This document shows positions 30,935-40,275 of a stretch of DNA of 64,000 bases, one piece after another. The translations under genes and the position numbers were made by a program. The DNA lies in NCBI RefSeq assembly GCF_009928485.1, contig NZ_JAABNP010000001.1:62001-126000 (forward strand), read 5' to 3'. The notes under the pieces were generated by a model that was given only the letters and a program-made list of their open reading frames with translations, was not told the DNA's origin and made no database searches. Numbering within the stretch: the first letter of the stretch is position 1; the number at the start of each line of letters is the position of its first letter. This DNA comes from Clostridium sp. C2-6-12. Lineage in GTDB: Bacteria; Bacillota; Clostridia; Clostridiales; Clostridiaceae.

Positions 30935-32377
30935 GTGGGGATAAGTTTGAAAGTGCCAAAGCTGGGGATTAAAAATTTAAAGCCTAAGGGGATAAGTATC
31001 AAAGGGTTTAAGTTCAAAAAAAAGCCAAGTAAAAAAGTAATAATATTTAGCGTGATATTTTTAATAATTGCAATAATAATCATTGCTAAATTAGTTATGC
31101 CAAAACCAGTTTTACCTGTTAAACATACAGTTTTAACAAAAGGAAAAATAGTAAATAGTATTAATGTTTTAGGTGAAGTAAATAGTAAGGATTCAACTAA
31201 TGTATATAGTACTTTAAATAACCCTGTTAAGGAAATAAAGGTTAAGGTTGGAGACAAGGTTAAAGCTGGAGATGTACTAGCTGTGTTAGATCCAGGAACT
31301 CTTGAAAAAGATGTTCAACAAACAGAAGCAACTACAATAGCTGCTGAAGCCAATGCAAAAACAGAGCTTGAAAGCAAAAAGAAAGCATATGATAATGCTT
31401 CGTATTTATATAACAATAATTTAAATTCTGAAATCAGAAATGCAGAAGAAAGTTTAAAATCAGCAAAGATTAATTTGGATGATAAGAAAAGAGCTTATGA
31501 AAATAACAAAGCATTGTACGACACAGATGCAATTACAAAGAATGATTTTATTAAGAGTGAAATAGAGTATTCTAACGCTCAATCAGATTATGATAAGGCA
31601 ACAGTAGCAATAGAAAATGTGAAAATTAGAGCAGCACAAGATTTAGAGACGGCAAAAAATAGTTATGAGACAGCAGAAACAGCTTATAACAATAAGAGTC
31701 AAAGAATAGCTCTTGAAAAACAACAAAGCGAATTGGAAAAGTGTCAAGTTAAAGCGCCTATCGATGGAACAGTTACAGTTATAAATGCTGTTGTTGGAAA
31801 TCCAGGAACAGGAAATTTATTTGAAATTGAAAATTTAGATAATATGGAAGTAAAAACATCAATTAAAGAAGTAGACATAGCTAATGTTAAAGTTGGACAA
31901 AGAACAGAAATAAAAACTGATGCAACAGGAGAAACAGCTCTTGCTGGTGAAATTACAAATGTAAGCCCCTCTGCTAAAAAGGGTGGAGCTGTTCAGGTTA
32001 AAGCCGATAGCCAAGGAGCAAGCAGTGGTAGCAGTGACACTGGTTTTGAAACAAAAATTAAGATTAATGATATGAATGAAAATATAAAACCTGGATTAAG
32101 TGCAAGAGTAAATATTATATTAAATGAAAAATCAGATATTTACACAGTTTCATCAGATTCAATAGTACAAGGTCAAAATGGGAAGAGTATATTTGTTGCA
32201 GAAAAAAGTGGTGATAAGCCTAATGAATATATAATCAAGGAAGTACCAGTACAAACAGGAGTAGAATCTGATTTTAACGTAGAGATTTCAGGTGAAGGAA
32301 TTACTGATGGAGTTATTGTAATTGATGAGCCTTCAACTCATAAGGTTGGAGATAAAATTCAAATAAGTGAGAGGTGA
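30935..32377 (+). CDS. efflux periplasmic-adaptor (HlyD/MacA-like) membrane fusion protein
   Basis: Adaptor of 480 residues linking an ABC permease to the outside. A very basic N-terminus (about 35 residues with Lys-rich repeats) precedes a membrane segment at about 36-53. Biotinyl-lipoyl halves follow (VKVGDKVKAGDVLAVLDPG and CQVKAPIDGTVTVINAVVG), separated by a ~120-residue coiled coil rich in Ala, Glu and Lys. A beta-barrel and a C-terminal domain complete it. GTG start, with GAAGG upstream. It overlaps the next gene's ribosome region, so it is translated with the MacB-like pair. Substrate unknown; peptide or antibiotic export is typical. Confidence 0.92.
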   Translation: MGISLKVPKLGIKNLKPKGISIKGFKFKKKPSKKVIIFSVIFLIIAIIIIAKLVMPKPVLPVKHTVLTKGKIVNSINVLGEVNSKDSTNVYSTLNNPVKEIKVKVGDKVKAGDVLAVLDPGTLEKDVQQTEATTIAAEANAKTELESKKKAYDNASYLYNNNLNSEIRNAEESLKSAKINLDDKKRAYENNKALYDTDAITKNDFIKSEIEYSNAQSDYDKATVAIENVKIRAAQDLETAKNSYETAETAYNNKSQRIALEKQQSELEKCQVKAPIDGTVTVINAVVGNPGTGNLFEIENLDNMEVKTSIKEVDIANVKVGQRTEIKTDATGETALAGEITNVSPSAKKGGAVQVKADSQGASSGSSDTGFETKIKINDMNENIKPGLSARVNIILNEKSDIYTVSSDSIVQGQNGKSIFVAEKSGDKPNEYIIKEVPVQTGVESDFNVEISGEGITDGVIVIDEPSTHKVGDKIQISER

Positions 32378-32382
32378 GTTTT

Positions 32383-33120
32383 TTGAATCGAAATATAATA
32401 GAGATGAAAAATATCGTTAAAAGCTTTTATATAGGGACTCCCAATCAATTAAATATTTTAAAGAATATAGATATAACAATAAAAGAAGGTGAATTCGTAT
32501 CTATAGTTGGTGCTTCAGGTTCTGGGAAAAGTACTTTAATGAATATTATTGGAGCTCTAGACAGACAGACTTCAGGAACTTATGTCTTAGATGAGTCTAA
32601 TGTTAATGAAGTATCGGATAATGGATTATCAGAAATACGTAACAAAAAAATAGGATTTGTATTTCAAACCTTTAATTTAATACCTAGAAGTACAGCACTT
32701 AAAAATGTTGAATTACCAATGCTTTATGCAGGGCTTGGTAAAAAAGAAAGATTAGAGAGAGCTGAAAAGTTATTAGAGCTAGTTGGAATGAAGGACAGAA
32801 TGACACATGTTCCAAATGAATTATCAGGTGGACAAAAGCAAAGAGTTGCAATTGCTCGTGCACTTGCAAATGAGCCAAGCATAATATTAGCAGATGAACC
32901 AACAGGAGCTCTCGATTCTTCAACAGGAAGATTAGTTATGGATTTATTTCATAAGGTACATGAATTAGAAGGAAAAACTATAGTATTCATAACTCATAAT
33001 CAAGAACTTGCCCAAGAAACTGAGAGAATTATAACGTTAAAGGATGGAAAGATAGTTTCAGAAGAGTATAACAGCAATTACATTAGAAAATTTCCAGATG
33101 GTGAAAAGATATGTTTATAA
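32383..33120 (+). CDS. ABC transporter ATP-binding protein, MacB/LolD type
   Basis: ATPase of 245 residues. Walker A is GASGSGKST, signature LSGGQKQRVAIARAL, Walker B IILADEPTGALD, and the switch His lies in VFITHNQE. I use TTG 32383, six bases after GAGGTG; the open frame begins at GTG 32374, inside that ribosome site, and ATG 32404 is a later alternative. The gene overlaps the permease by ten bases. It belongs to the MacB-type subfamily, which drives mechanotransmission rather than transport through the membrane domain. Confidence 0.93.
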   Translation: MNRNIIEMKNIVKSFYIGTPNQLNILKNIDITIKEGEFVSIVGASGSGKSTLMNIIGALDRQTSGTYVLDESNVNEVSDNGLSEIRNKKIGFVFQTFNLIPRSTALKNVELPMLYAGLGKKERLERAEKLLELVGMKDRMTHVPNELSGGQKQRVAIARALANEPSIILADEPTGALDSSTGRLVMDLFHKVHELEGKTIVFITHNQELAQETERIITLKDGKIVSEEYNSNYIRKFPDGEKICL

Positions 33121-34373
33121 AAGAAAATATAATGCTTGCTATAGCAGGCATAAAATCAAGTAAAATGCGTTCGCTTCTAACCATGCTTGGAATTATAATT
33201 GGAATATCTTCCGTTATAGGGATTGTTTCTATAGGTAGTGCAATTACAGCTAAGGTTTCTGGTGAATTAGATAAACTTGGTGCTAATAACATGCAGGTTT
33301 ATATTAGGGAGAGAAGCAAAGAGGATTCTGAAGGTCGTTCAAATAAAAGACCAGAAGATAGTGACCTTATGACATTAGATCAAATAAACTCTATTCAAGA
33401 AACTTTTTCTGATAGAATAAGCAGTATAGCTGTACAATCTCAACAGGGAAGTGGAAAAGTTAAGGATGGCTATTTATATGCTAATGTAGCAACAATTGGA
33501 GTAAATGCAGGCGTTAAAGATGTTAATAATATAAAAATGCTCAGTGGTAGATTTATTTCTGATAAAGACGTTAAAGGTAATAAAAAGACTGCAACAGTTT
33601 CAGACAAACTTGTTAATAATATTTTTAAAGGAAAAGATCCAATAGGTAAAGAAATAAAAGTTTATGCAGGCGATACTATTGAGACTTATGTTGTTACTGG
33701 GGTATATAAATATGAGCCACCATCATTTTTAGAAGGTGGAGGCAGTACAGCAAAGGAAAAAGACATACAAACCAATTTATTTATTCCTATAACAACGGCA
33801 AAGGCAGATCAGAAAAATAAAAATTACTCTTATTTTATGATTAAACCAAGTGGATCTGCAGATCAAGATAAACTTGTTAAGGATATAAAAAAATATACAG
33901 ATAAGTTGTACAAGAATAATAAGAATTGGGAATTGGAGGTTGCAAATCTTAAAAATGAAGCAGAATCTATTACTTCAGTTCTAGGTATGATATCCATGGG
34001 TATTTCAGTAATTGCGGCTATAGCATTACTTGTTGGTGGAATAGGAGTAATGAATATAATGCTGGTTTCTGTTACTGAAAGAACTAGAGAAATTGGTACG
34101 AGAAAGGCTCTTGGAGCTAAGAGCAGTCATATAAAAATGCAGTTTATAACTGAATCAGTTATAATATGCTCAATTGGTGGAACTATAGGTATAATTTTAG
34201 GAATAGGAATGGGCATAATTGCATGTTTAGTTTTAAAATCACCTATATCAATATCTATACCAACAATTTTAATAAGCTTTACCTTCTCAATGGCAATTGG
34301 AGTATTCTTTGGATACTATCCAGCTAAAAAAGCTGCAAGTCTTGACCCAATTGAAGCGTTAAGATATGAATAG
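33111..34373 (+). CDS. MacB-like ABC transporter permease (FtsX fold)
   Basis: Permease of 420 residues with one N-terminal membrane segment (about 18-40), a large extracellular MacB_PCD domain, and three C-terminal segments of the FtsX domain. SLLTMLGIIIGISSVIGI and VTERTREIGTRKALGAKSSH are highly characteristic. The start ATG lies inside the ATPase gene. With the preceding adaptor and ATPase it makes a Gram-positive MacAB-type complex. It ends 75 bases before a strong terminator. Confidence 0.94.
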   Translation: MFIKENIMLAIAGIKSSKMRSLLTMLGIIIGISSVIGIVSIGSAITAKVSGELDKLGANNMQVYIRERSKEDSEGRSNKRPEDSDLMTLDQINSIQETFSDRISSIAVQSQQGSGKVKDGYLYANVATIGVNAGVKDVNNIKMLSGRFISDKDVKGNKKTATVSDKLVNNIFKGKDPIGKEIKVYAGDTIETYVVTGVYKYEPPSFLEGGGSTAKEKDIQTNLFIPITTAKADQKNKNYSYFMIKPSGSADQDKLVKDIKKYTDKLYKNNKNWELEVANLKNEAESITSVLGMISMGISVIAAIALLVGGIGVMNIMLVSVTERTREIGTRKALGAKSSHIKMQFITESVIICSIGGTIGIILGIGMGIIACLVLKSPISISIPTILISFTFSMAIGVFFGYYPAKKAASLDPIEALRYE

Positions 34374-34448
34374 TAAGTGTGAAAGTTATATTTCACAGCA
34401 TTTATTAAAAGGTGGAATTGGAAAAAGTAGATTAAAAATGAGAACTAT

Positions 34449-34497
34449 GGGTATATAGAGTAATCTCTATATACCTATAATTTTTTGTTTTTTAGGT
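34449..34497 (+). terminator. terminator of the MacAB-like operon
   Basis: GGTATATAGAG and CTCTATATACC form a perfect 11-bp stem with loop TAAT, followed by a T-rich tract. Confidence 0.92.
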
Positions 34498-34663
34498 GCA
34501 GTTTTTTGTATGAATTTACAAATATACAATTCAATTGTATTAAAATGTTTACAATAAGCTTTATAAAATTTTAATAGAATGATATAATAATTATTATGAA
34601 GATTTATATTAAGAGTAGTTGGTCCAATATATTTATATATTAAGTAAAATGTTAACTTTTTAT

Positions 34664-34675
34664 GCAAGCGATTGC
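34664..34675. promoter_or_regulatory. LacI/CcpA-type operator upstream of the PTS gene
   Basis: TGCAAGCGATTGCA matches the cre consensus across all 14 positions and shares its core with the maltose-region operators. It lies about 100 bases before the PTS start. The rest of the 402-base gap holds the preceding terminator and a small AAAACATTT/AAATGTTTT hairpin at about 34717-34745 that may act as an antitermination or processing site. Confidence 0.82.
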
Positions 34676-34775
34676 AGTGGCGCGATCATTTGAAAAGGTA
34701 CTGATTAATTGTTTTAAAAACATTTCAATAAAAAATGTTTTTATAATATAATAATTATGTTATGGGGGAATAGGG

Positions 34776-36452
34776 ATGGAAAAGAAAAAAAATAAGTTAT
34801 TATCATTTGAGTTTTGGCAGAAGTTTGGGAAAGCTCTTTTAGTAGTAGTTGCAGTAATGCCAGCAGCAGGTTTAATGATCTGTATTGGAAAATTAATAGG
34901 AATGTCTGGTGATTTATCATTCGCGCAATCGATTGCGAGGGTCGTGGAGGATCTTGGATGGGGAATTATCGGGAATCTGCATATTTTATTTGCAATTGCA
35001 ATTGGTGGTTCTTGGGCTAAGGAACGTGCTGGTGGAGCATTCGCTGCAATTATAGCATTTATTCTTACAAACCGTGTGACAGGGGCTATTTTTGGAGTTA
35101 ATGCTGCGATGCTTGCAGATCCAAATGCAACTGTAACATCACTTTTTGGAAGCAATTTAGTTGTTAAGGATTATTTTGTATCTGTACTTGGAGCACCAGC
35201 TTTAAATATGGGAGTATTTATTGGAATTATTTCAGGTTTCTTGGGTGCAGTGCTATATAATAAATACTATAATTTTAATAAGTTACCAGATGCGTTAGCT
35301 TTCTTTAATGGAAAGAGATTTGTACCATTTGTTGTTATATTAGGATCGGTAGCTACAGCTTTAATACTTTCAGTAGTTTGGCCATTTGCACAATTTGGGT
35401 TAAATTCCTTTGGAATGTGGCTTGCAAAATCTAAAGACACAGCGCCTATATTATCTCCATTTATATATGGATGTTTGGAACGTCTTTTATTACCATTTGG
35501 ATTACATCATATGCTTACTATTCCAGTAAATTATACTGAATTAGGAGGAACTTATACTATATTATCTGGAACCAATACAGGAAAAGTTATTGCGGGACAA
35601 GATCCGCTTTGGTATGCATGGATATCAGATTTAATTAATTTAAGAGGAAATGGAGATGTTAGTGGATACAATAATTTATTAAATTCAGTTACACCAGCAA
35701 GATTTAAAGTTGGTCAAGTTATATTATCAAGTGCATCACTACTAGGGGTTGCAACTGCTATGTATAGAAATGTTGATCAAGATAAAAAAGCACAATATAG
35801 ATCAGTATTCCTTTCAGCAGGACTTGCAGTATTTTTAACAGGAGTTACTGAACCAATTGAATTTATGTTCATGTTTGTATCACCAATTCTTTATGGAGCA
35901 TATGCGGTTATAACAGGCATTGGATTTGCTTTAGCAGATATAATCAACTTAAGAATACAAGCTTTTGGCTTTGTTGAATTCCTAACTCGTACACCTATGT
36001 TAGTTAGAGCGGGATTAACAATGGATTTAGTTAATTTCTTTGTATCAGCAGCAATTTTCTTCTTATTAAACTATTCTGTATTTAATTTCTTAATTAAAAA
36101 ATTCAAAATAGCAACTCCGGGACGTAGAGGAAATTATATTGAAATGGAAGAAGATACACAAGCTTCATTAGAAGTTGCAACTTCAAGCTCAAATAATTCA
36201 AATGCTCCTGATAAAGAGTTGCCACTAAAAATAATACAATTATTAGGCGATAGAGAAAATATAGTAGATGTTGATGCATGTATGACACGTTTAAGAGTTA
36301 CTGTTAAAAATAGCAACTTAGTTGCTGGAGTAGATGAATGGAAAAAATGTGGGGCTCTTGGATTAATACTTAAAGATAGTGGGGTTCAAGCAGTATATGG
36401 TCCTAAAGCAGATGTTTTAAAATCAGATATTCAAGATATACTAGGAGCATAA
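34776..36452 (+). CDS. PTS glucose/alpha-glucoside-type transporter subunit IIBC
   Basis: Phosphotransferase permease of 558 residues. The IIC domain (about 1-440) has ten or so membrane segments, with MPAAGLMICIGKLIG, ISGFLGAVLYN and FLTGVTEPIEFMFMF. A Ser/Asn-rich linker precedes the IIB domain (about 475-558), whose phosphorylated Cys502 lies in DVDACMTRLRVTVK. There is no IIA domain, so a separate or shared IIA is needed. Maltose or alpha-glucoside is favoured by the operator; glucose cannot be excluded. The coding sequence at 34924-34937 holds an in-gene operator-like palindrome. GGGGGAATAGGG precedes the ATG. Confidence 0.9.
   Translation: MEKKKNKLLSFEFWQKFGKALLVVVAVMPAAGLMICIGKLIGMSGDLSFAQSIARVVEDLGWGIIGNLHILFAIAIGGSWAKERAGGAFAAIIAFILTNRVTGAIFGVNAAMLADPNATVTSLFGSNLVVKDYFVSVLGAPALNMGVFIGIISGFLGAVLYNKYYNFNKLPDALAFFNGKRFVPFVVILGSVATALILSVVWPFAQFGLNSFGMWLAKSKDTAPILSPFIYGCLERLLLPFGLHHMLTIPVNYTELGGTYTILSGTNTGKVIAGQDPLWYAWISDLINLRGNGDVSGYNNLLNSVTPARFKVGQVILSSASLLGVATAMYRNVDQDKKAQYRSVFLSAGLAVFLTGVTEPIEFMFMFVSPILYGAYAVITGIGFALADIINLRIQAFGFVEFLTRTPMLVRAGLTMDLVNFFVSAAIFFLLNYSVFNFLIKKFKIATPGRRGNYIEMEEDTQASLEVATSSSNNSNAPDKELPLKIIQLLGDRENIVDVDACMTRLRVTVKNSNLVAGVDEWKKCGALGLILKDSGVQAVYGPKADVLKSDIQDILGA
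34924..34937. promoter_or_regulatory. operator-like palindrome inside the PTS coding sequence
   Basis: CGCAATCGATTGCG is a perfect 14-base palindrome, one base different in its core from GCAAGCGATTGC upstream. The surrounding codons (GCG, TCG, GCG, AGG, GTC, GTG) are unusually GC-rich for this AT-rich gene. Confidence 0.5.
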
Positions 36453-36456
36453 TAAT

Positions 36457-37251
36457 ATGAAATTATTAACTTTAAATTGTCATTCCTGGCAGGAAGAAAA
36501 TCAAATTGATAAAATAAAATATTTAGCTGAAGTTATAAATCAGAATGATTATGATGTTATAGCGCTTCAGGAAGTTAGTCAATCGGTTATTTCAGAAAGT
36601 ATAGATTCTAAATTAAAAAAAGATAACTTTGCTTTATTGCTAAAGGAAGAATTAGATAAATATAGCTTGAATAAATATAATTTTTATTGGGATTTTTCCC
36701 ATATAGGTTATGATGTGTATGAAGAAGGTCTAGCTATTTTCACTAAACATAAAATAATTGAATTTGAGTCTTTCTTTGTCACTAAAAATAAGGATAGAAG
36801 CTATTGGAAAACGAGGAAAATAATCAGAATGAGGATATCTTATGACGATAGAGAAGTAGACTTCTACTCATGTCACACTGGCTGGTGGAATGATGAGGAA
36901 GAACCTTTCAAAAATCAAATTGATAATATAATGAAAAGAGTTAATCAAACTACTGCATTTATAATGGGAGATTTTAATAATAATGCTTTTATAAAAGGTG
37001 AAGGTTATGATTATTTAATTCAAAAAGGCTTGAAGGATTTATATCTTTTATCTGAAACAAAAGATTCAGGTGTTACTGTAAAAGGTAAAATTGCAGGTTG
37101 GGATCATAATGAAGAAAAACTAAGATTGGATTTAATGTTTTGTAATAAAAAAATTAAAGTAATGACAAGTAAGGTTATATTTAATGGTAATAATAAAGCA
37201 ATAATATCAGATCATTATGGTGTTGAGAGTGAGATTGATATGAATTATTAA
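36457..37251 (+). CDS. endonuclease/exonuclease/phosphatase family protein
   Basis: Protein of 264 residues with the metal-dependent EEP fold: TLNCHSWQ at the N-terminus, IALQEVSQ holding the metal-binding Glu, SCHTGWWND, IMGDFNNNAF, and C-terminal DHYGVESE with the catalytic Asp-His. No signal peptide. Its ribosome site AGGAG lies within the PTS gene, four bases before the stop, so the two are co-translated. Homologues sit behind PTS genes in other Firmicutes to my recollection, suggesting hydrolysis of a sugar-derived or signalling phosphoester, but the substrate is unknown. Confidence 0.85.
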   Translation: MKLLTLNCHSWQEENQIDKIKYLAEVINQNDYDVIALQEVSQSVISESIDSKLKKDNFALLLKEELDKYSLNKYNFYWDFSHIGYDVYEEGLAIFTKHKIIEFESFFVTKNKDRSYWKTRKIIRMRISYDDREVDFYSCHTGWWNDEEEPFKNQIDNIMKRVNQTTAFIMGDFNNNAFIKGEGYDYLIQKGLKDLYLLSETKDSGVTVKGKIAGWDHNEEKLRLDLMFCNKKIKVMTSKVIFNGNNKAIISDHYGVESEIDMNY

Positions 37252-37452
37252 TATATTAAGAAAAGTATCTAAAAAATATTTGATTGGTAATTTGTGGAGT
37301 AAAGGTAGGCGAGTTATTGAAGAAAGATTCAGTAATGTGCCTACTTTTATTCTATAACGAAGTGGTATAAGTTTCTGATATGGTTTTATAAAATATATAC
37401 ATGAAATAATAAATTTAATTGCACACAAAGTCGATAAATTTACTAATAATTA

Positions 37453-37480
37453 TTGACAATAGAATTTACCTATGTATAAT
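37453..37480 (+). promoter_or_regulatory. consensus promoter of the S-box transcription unit
   Basis: TTGACA at 37453-37458, 16-base spacer, TATAAT at 37475-37480, about 30 bases before the riboswitch. Confidence 0.88.
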
Positions 37481-37510
37481 TAATAATAACAAATTAAATA
37501 TTTAAATAAG

Positions 37511-37638
37511 TTAATCTTATTAAGAGTGGTGGAGGGACTGGCCCTTTGAAACCCGGCAACCTGATGAAAATTTATATTAATTTTTTCGTGGTGCTAAATC
37601 CTGCAAGATATTATCTTGAAAAATGAGAGGTGGATTAA
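37511..37638 (+). ncRNA. S-box (SAM-I) riboswitch
   Basis: The conserved core is present: AAGAGTGGTGGAGGGACTGG, CCCTTTGAAACCCGGCAACC and, after a variable stem, GGTGCTAAATCCTGCA. P1 is closed by TTAATC at 37511-37516 and GATTAA at 37633-37638. SAM binding should expose the terminator downstream, switching off the Cys/Met enzyme genes when methionine is sufficient. Confidence 0.96.
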
Positions 37639-37668
37639 GTTTTTATAACTTATAATAACGATTGAATA

Positions 37669-37702
37669 ATCGCTTCTTAATTTTTAGGAAGTGATTTTTT
37701 TT
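37669..37702 (+). terminator. regulated terminator of the S-box leader
   Basis: ATCGCTTCTTAA with TTAGGAAGTGAT, followed by a run of eight T. Confidence 0.92.
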
Positions 37703-37757
37703 CATAATAAAATTGAATAAACATAGCATTAAGCAAATAAATTAAGGAGGCAAAAAA

Positions 37758-38915
37758 ATGAGTTTAGAAAAGTCTTTTGAGACAATAGCAGTTAGTGGAG
37801 CATCAGGTGGAGACAAAAGGACAGGAGCTATAAGTTATCCTATATATCAAGCAGCTACCTTTAAGCATCATGGATTAAACAATAGTACAGGATATGATTA
37901 TTCAAGAGCTCAAAATCCTACAAGAGAAGAGGCAGAAAAAACTTTAGCTGTTTTAGAGGGGGGGAAAGAAGCTTTAGGATTTTCATCAGGAATTGCAGCA
38001 ATTACTGCCTGTATACATTTGTTTAAAAGTGGGGATCATATAATTTTATCTGATGATTTATATGGAGGGACATATAGATTATTTGAAGATATTTATAAGG
38101 ACTTTGGAATAAGTGCTACTTTTGTTGATACAACAAACACGGATAATATATTAAAAGCTTTAGATGGGAATACACGAGGTATATTTATAGAAACTCCTTC
38201 CAATCCAATGATGAAGGTAACCGATATAAAAGCAGTAGCTGAAATAACCAAAGAAAAAGGATTACTACTGCTTGTAGATAATACGTTCCTAACACCTTAT
38301 TATCAAAGACCATTGGAATTAGGGGCTGATTTAGTAATTCATAGTGGTACAAAATTTATAGGAGGACACCATGATTTATTAGCAGGATTTATAGTGGCTA
38401 ACGATGAAGAAATTATTCAAAAGCTAAGAAGAATTCATATGTCAACAGGGGCAACACTATCACCTTTTGACTCATGGTTAGTTTTGAGAGGACTTAAGAC
38501 GCTACATATAAGACTAGATAGAGCGCAAGAAAATACATTGAAAATAGCAAAATACCTTCAAAGTAATCCTAATATAGAAAAAGTTTATTATGTTGGATTA
38601 GAAGATTTTGAAGGATATGATATAAATAAAAAGCAATCAACAGGTTTCGGAGCAACTTTATCTTTCAGAGTAAAGGATAAAGAATTAATACCTAAAATTT
38701 TAAATAATGTTCAAGTAATAAGATTTGCTGAAAGTCTAGGAGGAGTAGAAACATTAATAACATATCCATTTACACAAACTCATTCAGAAATTCCAGAGGA
38801 AATTAAACAAAGATTAGGTGTAGATGAATATCTGCTTAGGTTATCAGTTGGTATAGAAAATATAGAAGATTTATTAAATGATTTAGAAAACGCGATTAAC
38901 TCAGTTCAGTGCTAA
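37758..38915 (+). CDS. Cys/Met metabolism PLP enzyme (cystathionine gamma-synthase / O-acetylhomoserine lyase type)
   Basis: PLP enzyme of 385 residues. DYSRAQNPTREEAEKTLA, SSGIAAITACIHLF, ETPSNPMMKVTD and the PLP-lysine region HSGTKFIGGHHDLLAG place it in the transsulfuration family. The S-box upstream argues for a biosynthetic role, with cystathionine gamma-synthase or O-acetylhomoserine thiolyase (MetI type) most likely. The neighbouring paralogue would then be the beta- or gamma-lyase. AAGGAGG precedes the ATG. Family members cannot be separated confidently by eye, so no symbol is given. Confidence 0.88.
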   Translation: MSLEKSFETIAVSGASGGDKRTGAISYPIYQAATFKHHGLNNSTGYDYSRAQNPTREEAEKTLAVLEGGKEALGFSSGIAAITACIHLFKSGDHIILSDDLYGGTYRLFEDIYKDFGISATFVDTTNTDNILKALDGNTRGIFIETPSNPMMKVTDIKAVAEITKEKGLLLLVDNTFLTPYYQRPLELGADLVIHSGTKFIGGHHDLLAGFIVANDEEIIQKLRRIHMSTGATLSPFDSWLVLRGLKTLHIRLDRAQENTLKIAKYLQSNPNIEKVYYVGLEDFEGYDINKKQSTGFGATLSFRVKDKELIPKILNNVQVIRFAESLGGVETLITYPFTQTHSEIPEEIKQRLGVDEYLLRLSVGIENIEDLLNDLENAINSVQC

Positions 38916-39076
38916 GAGTTACATATATAAAAAAGGTGCGTTATCACAACCAAAAATTTATTAAGTACAATACAGAATTTTTTTGAAACCATGAGTTTAA
39001 ACTAAATAAATAAGCAACATTAAATAAAAAAATAAAAAGTTGAAATTTAAGAGTTAATGCAGTAAATTCATCATTC

Positions 39077-39111
39077 AACTCTTAACTATGAACTCTTAAC
39101 TTTTAACTGAA
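39077..39111. repeat. heptad repeat array, 5 units, upstream of the second PLP gene
   Basis: AACTCTT, AACTATG, AACTCTT, AACTTTT, AACTGAA are in strict 7-nt register. A GAAATTT/AAATTC imperfect pairing lies before it (39042-39069). The array ends 17 bases before the gene start. Confidence 0.88.
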
Positions 39112-39128
39112 TTATGGGGGCGTTAATT

Positions 39129-40265
39129 ATGAATTTTGGAACTAAATTAATACATGCAAGTGGAGATATTGATCCAGTAACAGGGTCAGTAAGTACTCCA
39201 ATATATCAAACATCAACATTTCATCAATTTGATATAGAGAACTTTGGAAAGTACGATTATGCTAGATCAGGGAATCCAACAAGAGATGTTGTAGAGCAGT
39301 TAATAGCTGAGCTTGAAGGAGGAGAACGTGGCTTTGCATTTGCTTCAGGAATGGCAGCTATCTGTTCTGTATTATCAATATTTTCAGCAGGAGACCATAT
39401 TGTAATTTGCGGAGATGTTTATGGTGGTACTTATAGAGCAACTACAAAGTTATTTTCAAGATTTAATATTGAATTTACTTTTGTGGATGCCTCAAATATT
39501 GAAGAGATAAAGAAGGCTTTTAAAGAAAATACAAAGGGTCTTTATTTAGAAACACCATCAAACCCATTACTAAAGGTAACTGATTTAAGAGGTGCAGCTA
39601 AAATAGCTAAGGAAAGAAATGCAATTACAATAGTTGACAATACTTTCATGTCTCCATATCTTCAAAGACCACTAGAACTAGGAGCTGATGTAGTTGTACA
39701 TAGTGCGACTAAGTTTTTAGGAGGACATAGTGATGTTATAGCTGGCCTTGTTGTGACTAAGACTAAGGAACTTGGAGATAGAGTTTATCAAATTCAAAAT
39801 ACCTTTGGGGCTGTGCTTGGGCCACAAGATTCATGGCTGTTAGTCAGAGGAATTAAAACTTTAAAGGTTAGATTAGATGCTCTTCAAAAAAGTGCTCAAA
39901 GGTTAGCAGAGTGGCTTGAATCAAGGGAAGAAGTAGAAAAGGTTTATTATCTTGGACTTGAATCAATGGAGGGAAAAGAACTTCATTTAGAGCAAGCAAA
40001 TGGAGCAGGTGCAGTCTTATCCTTTAAGTTTAAAACTTTAGAGAGAACTACTGTGTTTTTAAATAATGTAAAAAATGTTGCAGTGGCAGTAAGTTTGGGA
40101 AGTGTTGAAACTATAGTTTCATATCCTGCTAAAATGAGCCATGCATCAATTCCAAAAGAAGAAAGAGAAGAGCTTGGAATTACAGATACATTAATAAGAG
40201 TGTCAGTTGGACTTGAAGATGTAGAAGATTTAATAGAATCCTTTAGAGAAGCAATAGAAAAATAA
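39129..40265 (+). CDS. Cys/Met metabolism PLP enzyme (cystathionine beta/gamma-lyase type)
   Basis: Paralogue of the preceding enzyme, 378 residues from ATG 39129, which follows GGGGGCG; ATG 39114 lies upstream of that site and has none of its own. DYARSGNPTRDVVEQL, ASGMAAICSVLSIF, ETPSNPLLKVTD and the PLP-lysine region HSATKFLGGHSDVIAG are conserved. Expected to cleave cystathionine to homocysteine or cysteine. The 213-base gap from the first enzyme contains a heptad array but no clear terminator, so it may still be under S-box control. Confidence 0.87.
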   Translation: MNFGTKLIHASGDIDPVTGSVSTPIYQTSTFHQFDIENFGKYDYARSGNPTRDVVEQLIAELEGGERGFAFASGMAAICSVLSIFSAGDHIVICGDVYGGTYRATTKLFSRFNIEFTFVDASNIEEIKKAFKENTKGLYLETPSNPLLKVTDLRGAAKIAKERNAITIVDNTFMSPYLQRPLELGADVVVHSATKFLGGHSDVIAGLVVTKTKELGDRVYQIQNTFGAVLGPQDSWLLVRGIKTLKVRLDALQKSAQRLAEWLESREEVEKVYYLGLESMEGKELHLEQANGAGAVLSFKFKTLERTTVFLNNVKNVAVAVSLGSVETIVSYPAKMSHASIPKEEREELGITDTLIRVSVGLEDVEDLIESFREAIEK

Positions 40266-40275
40266 TAAAAATAAA

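Noticed and set aside
30904..31257. 117-residue hydrophobic minus-strand frame over the MacA-like start
   Set aside because: Hydrophobicity comes from reading Lys-rich codons in reverse; no start signal.
34760..35155. 131-residue minus-strand open frame within the PTS gene
   Set aside because: Opposite-strand shadow of a membrane domain; no ribosome site.
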